Origin: Granulicella arctica | Lineage (GTDB): Bacteria; Acidobacteriota; Terriglobia; Terriglobales; Acidobacteriaceae | Reading direction: 5' to 3' | Assembly: GCF_025685605.1 (NCBI RefSeq) | Contig: NZ_JAGTUT010000004.1 | Coordinates: forward strand, 1 to 64,000 | DNA length: 64,000 nt | Shown: positions 59,737 to 64,000 of the stretch, piece by piece | Position numbering within the stretch: position 1 is the first letter of the stretch | Layout of the letters: each line of letters starts with the position of its first letter | Notes under the pieces: generated by a model | Databases searched by the model: none | What the model was told of the DNA's origin: nothing | Seen by the model: only the letters and a program-made list of their open reading frames with translations | Program-made: the position numbers and the translations under genes

Positions 59737-61356
59737 ATGTTAACCACCAAGCCGATCATCGGGCGAGGTCTCGTTATGAGCCTCAGTCTGCTGATGGCAG
59801 TACCGCCAGCAGCGTTTGCTTCCAGCCACCGGGAAGCTCCGATCACCGCTCTCGACCATAAGGCCGACATCACCGACTTCTATGCCTTTGTCAGCTACGA
59901 CCATCCGGACCGGGTGACCTTCATCATGAATGTCGATCCGTTCCTTGAGCCGAGTAATGGACCGAATTACTTCCCATTCGATCCGACTCTGCTTTACCAG
60001 ATCAAGGTGGACAACAACTTTGACGCGCAAGAAGATATCTCGTTCCGCATCCAGTTCACGACCCAGATCCGTGCCCCACAGGTATTTCAAGCCTATGTAG
60101 GTGCCGGTAATGGGATTAATGCCCCAGCGAACTCGCCAGCGCCGGTTGCTCCTGGAACGCCGATCGTGCCTCCCGCGATCACATCGCTCACGGGTGCTGG
60201 CTCGGCGGGTATCAACGAACTACAAACGTATACGGTGCAGATGGTGAAGAACGGCCGGACGATCAACCTGACCAAGCCTGACGGATCGGATCTGATCGCG
60301 GTTCCGAGCAATGTGGGTCCGCGCACCATGCCGAATTACACGGCGCTGGCGCAGCAGGGCATTTATCAACTGCAAGGTGCGGGTGGTGCAAGCGACATTC
60401 GCATCTTCGCGGGTACGGTTGCCGATCCGTTTTACATCGATCTTGGCGCGTCGTTTGACAGCCTCAACTTCCGTACAAGTGCTGGCGGCGGGGTGCTTTC
60501 GGCGGCGGCGGACGCGGACGATCATCTGAACATCGCTCCTAACTCGGTGTCGGGCTTCAATGTGAACACGATTGCGATTGAAGTGCCAATCAGCATGCTG
60601 ACCAGCGATGGCCAGACGCACCCGGCGACCGACCCGAAGGCGACGATCGGTTCGTGGGGGACTACTTCGCGACACGAATTCACGATTCGTCGTTCACCCC
60701 AGCAGGAGCTGGATTTTGGAAATTTCTATCAAGTTCAGCGGCTGGCGAATCCGCTGATCAACGAACTGTTGATTGGAACGGGATCGAAGGACCGCTGGAG
60801 CCAGGAGCAGCCGAAGAACGATGCACAGTTTGCGGCGTACGATCTTGATCCTCTGCTGGCACGGGTGTTCAACGCGGTGTACGGGATTGCCGTTCCGACT
60901 CCGCCGCGGACGGATCTGCTGCCGCTGGTGACGTATGCGGCTCCTATTGCTGCTCCAGGGACGCCTACCGGGCCTGTGGCTGACCTGCTGCGCCTGAACA
61001 CGGGTGTGGCACCGACGGCCTACCAGAATCGCAAACGGCTCGGTCTGCTAGCGGGTGACGGCGCTGGCTTTCCGAATGGACGTCGGGTGACGGATGACGT
61101 GCTCGACATCGCGGCGCGAGCCGTCGCTGGTGCGTTTGCGGGTGCCAAGTATTCCTATCCTATCGGCGACGGAGTCAACTCTGCGGACGTACCGACGCAG
61201 GAGACGTTCCCGTACATCCACTACGCGTACAGTGGACGCGACAGCCGTCATATCGATGTGGGTGAGACGGGCTGCGGTGAACAACCGACACTATCGACCA
61301 GTGTAGGAGCGGCACCGACCAACCAGGGCGGTAATGCAATTTGCGCTGTGCAGTAG
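59737..61356 (+). CDS. DUF4331 secreted protein
   Basis: Start at ATG 59737, 539 residues. Signal peptide at about 1-28 (LVMSLSLLMAVPPAAFA), cut before SSHREAPITALDHKADITDFYAFVSYD, the DUF4331 opening. Further family features: NMNVDPF-like strands, YQIKVDNNFDAQEDI and the end HIHYAYSGRDSRH. Periplasmic or surface protein of unknown biochemistry, typically followed by a TPR gene as here. Ends before a strong hairpin. Confidence 0.9.
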   Translation: MLTTKPIIGRGLVMSLSLLMAVPPAAFASSHREAPITALDHKADITDFYAFVSYDHPDRVTFIMNVDPFLEPSNGPNYFPFDPTLLYQIKVDNNFDAQEDISFRIQFTTQIRAPQVFQAYVGAGNGINAPANSPAPVAPGTPIVPPAITSLTGAGSAGINELQTYTVQMVKNGRTINLTKPDGSDLIAVPSNVGPRTMPNYTALAQQGIYQLQGAGGASDIRIFAGTVADPFYIDLGASFDSLNFRTSAGGGVLSAAADADDHLNIAPNSVSGFNVNTIAIEVPISMLTSDGQTHPATDPKATIGSWGTTSRHEFTIRRSPQQELDFGNFYQVQRLANPLINELLIGTGSKDRWSQEQPKNDAQFAAYDLDPLLARVFNAVYGIAVPTPPRTDLLPLVTYAAPIAAPGTPTGPVADLLRLNTGVAPTAYQNRKRLGLLAGDGAGFPNGRRVTDDVLDIAARAVAGAFAGAKYSYPIGDGVNSADVPTQETFPYIHYAYSGRDSRHIDVGETGCGEQPTLSTSVGAAPTNQGGNAICAVQ

Positions 61357-61377
61357 GTGAACGAGTCACATCTAACG

Positions 61378-61409
61378 GGGCCCTCGCACTCTTTCGAGGG
61401 CCCTTTCTT
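61378..61409 (+). terminator. Terminator after DUF4331 gene
   Basis: GGGCCCTCG-8-CGAGGGCCC followed by TTTCTT: 9-bp GC-rich stem with a short T tract, 21 bp after the stop. Readthrough or a new promoter would serve the TPR gene 50 bp on. Confidence 0.8.
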
Positions 61410-61457
61410 CATGAGCAGAGTCGAAGAGTGGGTTTCTTGGGCAGAAAGAGGTCAGTC

Positions 61458-64000
61458 ATGAAGTATCTGCAGGCATTAGTAGTTGTACTTTCGGCCAGTC
61501 TTTCGGCGAGCAGCACCTGTGTTGCACAAACCTCGGCGGTTGCCGAGCGTGGCATACAGGCGGGTAGGGCTGTAACGGCGACGCCGGCGCAGGAGCGGAT
61601 TGCGGCAGCCAAGCGGCAACTGCAGATTGATCCAAAAAAGGTGCAGTCCTACAACTCGCTAGCAACTGCCTATGTGCGTCGAGCGCGGGAGACGGATGAT
61701 CCGAAGTATCTAATAGAGGGGGAGAAGGCCCTGGCGCAGGGGTTCGCGCAGGATGCGAAGGATTTTCAACTGCAGAAAACGGAGATTGCGCTGCTGCTGG
61801 CCGAGCAGCGGTATACGCAGGCTCGCGAGAAGGCGGCGGCACTGAACAAGCGTGTACCAGACGATGTGATGACCTATGGCTACCTGGCTGAAGCGGACAT
61901 TGCGCTGGGAAGCTATGCGGAGGCGGAGCACGAGGCACAGTGGATGCTGAACCTGTTGCCGGGCAATGTTCCGGGGCTGCTGCTGGCGGCCCGACTAAGA
62001 GTGCTGTATGGCGATCCTGAAGGAGCGCTGCAGGCGTTGAATATGGCGTTCGGGGAGACGTCGCCGACAGAGTTCGAAGAGGAGGCGTGGATTGCGAACC
62101 AGATCGCAAGGGTGCAGATCGATTCGGGTAAGGTCGATGCGGCGGCTTCGATTCTAGGCAAGACGGAGCAGATTTTTCCAGGGTATCCAACTACGCTTGC
62201 AAACCTAGCGCGGGTGCGGATGGCACAGAAGCGACCAGGGGATGCGGTGGCGTCGCTGTTGGAAGCGATTGCCACGAGTCCCGATGCGGCACTGCTGTAT
62301 GAGCTTGGTAAGGCTCAGCGAGCAGCGGGCCATGGTGAGGAGGCGCGAGCGACTGATTCGGCTTTTCTGAAGGCCGCAAAGCATGCGGAGCCAGAGGACG
62401 ATGTCGTCAGGCGCGACGAGGCCATGCTGCTGGCGAGCGACCCGGCAACAGCCAAGGACGCGATGAATATCGTGATGGGCCAGATGACGGTGCGGGCGGA
62501 CGTGTGGTCGCTAGATGCGTGCGCGTGGGTGCTTTATGCAAACGGAAAGTACACGGAGGCGGATTCGACGATCAAACGTGCGCTGGCGGTGGGGATCGCC
62601 GATGCGGTGATATACGACCACGCCGGGCACATCGCGCAGAAGTTGGGGAATGAAGATGAGGCGGCAAAAGACTTCGATCTATCGCTGAAGGCAAGTCCGG
62701 TGTCGGAGGTGGCGTTGGATGCACGGGCTTCGCTGGGTGCGGGCACGGTCGTCGCGAGTGCGCTTGCTTCTTCTGCTCCGATTGCGGATGCCTCAGAGCC
62801 TTCTTCTCAAGTTATTCAGCCAGTGTTCACTTCGGTGGCAATTAACAAGACTACGCCGACTGTATTTTCCCCGGTGCCCGTTGCGTATTTGACACCTCGT
62901 CAGACGGATACGGATCGAGTGGTCCGAACGGCACAGGAGGTGGTGGCGCATGCGCCGAAAGATTCGAAGGGGTATGCATCGCTGGGTGCAGCCTACTTTC
63001 AGCGGGCTCGGGAGACAGGTGACGTGAGCGATTACCAGAGGTCGGAGGAGGCGCTGAACAAGTCGCTGGATCTGGTATCGGCTGATTTTTCGGCGGACGC
63101 GGCGTTGCAGACAATGGCGGAGGTCTGCATGGGCGAGCACCGGTTTGCGGATGCGTTGACGTTCTCACAGAAGGCACTGGCGCTCGGCTCGGGAGACGTG
63201 TCACCGTTCGCCATTGTGGGGGATGCGTATGCAGATATGGGAGAGTATGCAAAGGCGGGGGAGGCGTATGCCAGGCTGACCCCTAAGGAGATGACGCTGT
63301 CGCCACGAGCGGCGTATGCGCGAGACAGCAGGCTCTCCTATCTGAGCTTTATTGCAGGAGACACTCCGAAGGCTATTGCCCAGATGAAGGTTGCGGTAGG
63401 GGAGGGGAGCGTGGCCCAGTTGCCGGCCGAGAACCTCGCGTGGCTCTACTACGAGCTAGGCGAGTATGAGATACAGGCGGGAGATATCGCAACAGCGGAT
63501 GCGGCGTACCTGCAGGCGCTGGAGATTCACCCGGGGGACTATAGAGCAATGGCGGGGCTCGCGAAACTGCGGGCAAACCAGGGTCGACATGCCGAGGCTA
63601 TCGTGTTCTACCAAAAGGCAATCGCCGTGGTGCCAATGCCGATCTTCATCGCGGAACTGGGTGACCTATATGCGAAGGCAGGGAATCAGGCGGAGGCGAA
63701 GAAGCAGTATCAGCTAGTGGAGTACATCGGGTTGCTGGGGCATATTAACCAGGTTCTTCACAATCGCGACCTGGCGTTGTTCTATGCGGACCACGATGTG
63801 AAGCTGAGTGAGTCGTTGGAACTTGCTCAGAGAGAGCTGGAAGTTCGGCATGATGTATATACCTACGATGCACTGGCTTGGTCGCTGTACAAGAACCGCA
63901 GGTATGGGGAGGCTGCGAAGGCGAGTGAGGAGGCGCTTCAATTCGGCACAAAGGATGCTCTCCTGGTGTTCCATGCGGCGATGATCGCCGAGAAGATGGG
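61458..64000 (+). CDS. Large secreted TPR protein, 3' end outside window
   Basis: The ATG at 61458 follows AGAGG; the frame is open to the window edge (at least 847 codons). Signal peptide at 1-23 (LQALVVVLSASLSASSTCVA). Then many tetratricopeptide repeats: SYNSLATAYVRRARETDDPKYL, YGYLAEADIALGSYAEAE and, after a proline/serine-rich linker at about 420-475, a second array starting GYASLGAAYFQRARETGDVSDY. The two arrays open with the same motif, so the protein looks internally duplicated. TPR arrays bind proteins; probably works with the DUF4331 product in the periplasm. Confidence 0.88.
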   Translation, partial: MKYLQALVVVLSASLSASSTCVAQTSAVAERGIQAGRAVTATPAQERIAAAKRQLQIDPKKVQSYNSLATAYVRRARETDDPKYLIEGEKALAQGFAQDAKDFQLQKTEIALLLAEQRYTQAREKAAALNKRVPDDVMTYGYLAEADIALGSYAEAEHEAQWMLNLLPGNVPGLLLAARLRVLYGDPEGALQALNMAFGETSPTEFEEEAWIANQIARVQIDSGKVDAAASILGKTEQIFPGYPTTLANLARVRMAQKRPGDAVASLLEAIATSPDAALLYELGKAQRAAGHGEEARATDSAFLKAAKHAEPEDDVVRRDEAMLLASDPATAKDAMNIVMGQMTVRADVWSLDACAWVLYANGKYTEADSTIKRALAVGIADAVIYDHAGHIAQKLGNEDEAAKDFDLSLKASPVSEVALDARASLGAGTVVASALASSAPIADASEPSSQVIQPVFTSVAINKTTPTVFSPVPVAYLTPRQTDTDRVVRTAQEVVAHAPKDSKGYASLGAAYFQRARETGDVSDYQRSEEALNKSLDLVSADFSADAALQTMAEVCMGEHRFADALTFSQKALALGSGDVSPFAIVGDAYADMGEYAKAGEAYARLTPKEMTLSPRAAYARDSRLSYLSFIAGDTPKAIAQMKVAVGEGSVAQLPAENLAWLYYELGEYEIQAGDIATADAAYLQALEIHPGDYRAMAGLAKLRANQGRHAEAIVFYQKAIAVVPMPIFIAELGDLYAKAGNQAEAKKQYQLVEYIGLLGHINQVLHNRDLALFYADHDVKLSESLELAQRELEVRHDVYTYDALAWSLYKNRRYGEAAKASEEALQFGTKDALLVFHAAMIAEKM

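Noticed and set aside
61456..62190. 244-codon minus-strand ORF, proline/serine rich
   Set aside because: Antisense shadow of the TPR gene in GC-rich codons; same for others at 60220-60675 and 62851-63252.

Overview
This window looks like part of a plasmid or other secondary replicon of an acidobacterium, probably order Terriglobales / family Acidobacteriaceae (Granulicella-, Terriglobus- or Edaphobacter-like). The lineage is inferred from gene content: a DUF4331 protein followed by a giant secreted TPR protein, a carboxypeptidase-regulatory-like secreted protein, YncE propellers and several YsnF/DUF2382 stress proteins. The replicon assignment rests on a RepA-type initiator (45.3-46.3 kb) beside a cluster of iterons with a DnaA box, a ParA plus small partner (46.4-47.4 kb), a second ParA at the left edge, the remains of a VirB-type conjugation operon, and an SSB.

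Layout. 0-1.1 kb: 3' part of a ParA gene and a small partner. 1.3-4.4 kb: a minus-strand operon of DNA methyltransferase, DUF262 and HEPN nuclease, a candidate phage-defence cassette. 4.5-6.0 kb: serine recombinase, small CxxC protein and HNH nuclease, each overlapping the next. 6.1-12.6 kb: two divergent operons, regulator / MerB-like / PLP decarboxylase against a five-gene oxidoreductase run; a decayed second copy of the CxxC-HNH pair closes this block. 13-20.3 kb: secreted and membrane proteins, a fatty acid hydroxylase and a kinase-propeller-response regulator operon. 20.5-22.6 kb: azoreductase and VOC protein opposite an HxlR regulator. 23-31.4 kb: YsnF/OmpA stress cluster, YidB, DUF3761, a GGDEF-EAL protein. 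31.5-35.2 kb: a LOV histidine kinase, Crp/Fnr regulator and single-domain response regulator. 35.4-37.0 kb: an intact IS1202-like (ISNCY) element with a 5-bp target duplication directly touching a dif-like Xer site; a sister dif-like site lies at 22.7 kb. 37-38.7 kb: metallopeptidase and two membrane proteins. 39-43.1 kb: a scrambled, dead T4SS operon containing an inversion of about 2.3 kb. 43.3-47.6 kb: replication and partition. 47.6-52.2 kb: tyrosine recombinase, YhcG/DUF1016 nuclease, orphan antitoxin, DnaC-like loader. 52-59.4 kb: EAL-PAS protein, SLATT membrane protein, diguanylate cyclase, SSB, a truncated IS110 transposase and a frameshifted second YhcG. 59.7-64 kb: DUF4331 and TPR proteins, the latter running off the edge.

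The parts that stand out are: (1) two 28-bp dif-like sites, one with an IS inserted exactly at its edge, suggesting Xer-mediated module exchange; (2) sequence-specific palindromes inside both YhcG/DUF1016 genes at the same codon position although their sequences differ; (3) the methyltransferase-DUF262-HEPN cassette; (4) the inversion that split virB9; and (5) the iteron origin with 22-bp phasing. No database search was possible; family names come from recognising motifs in the translated sequence.
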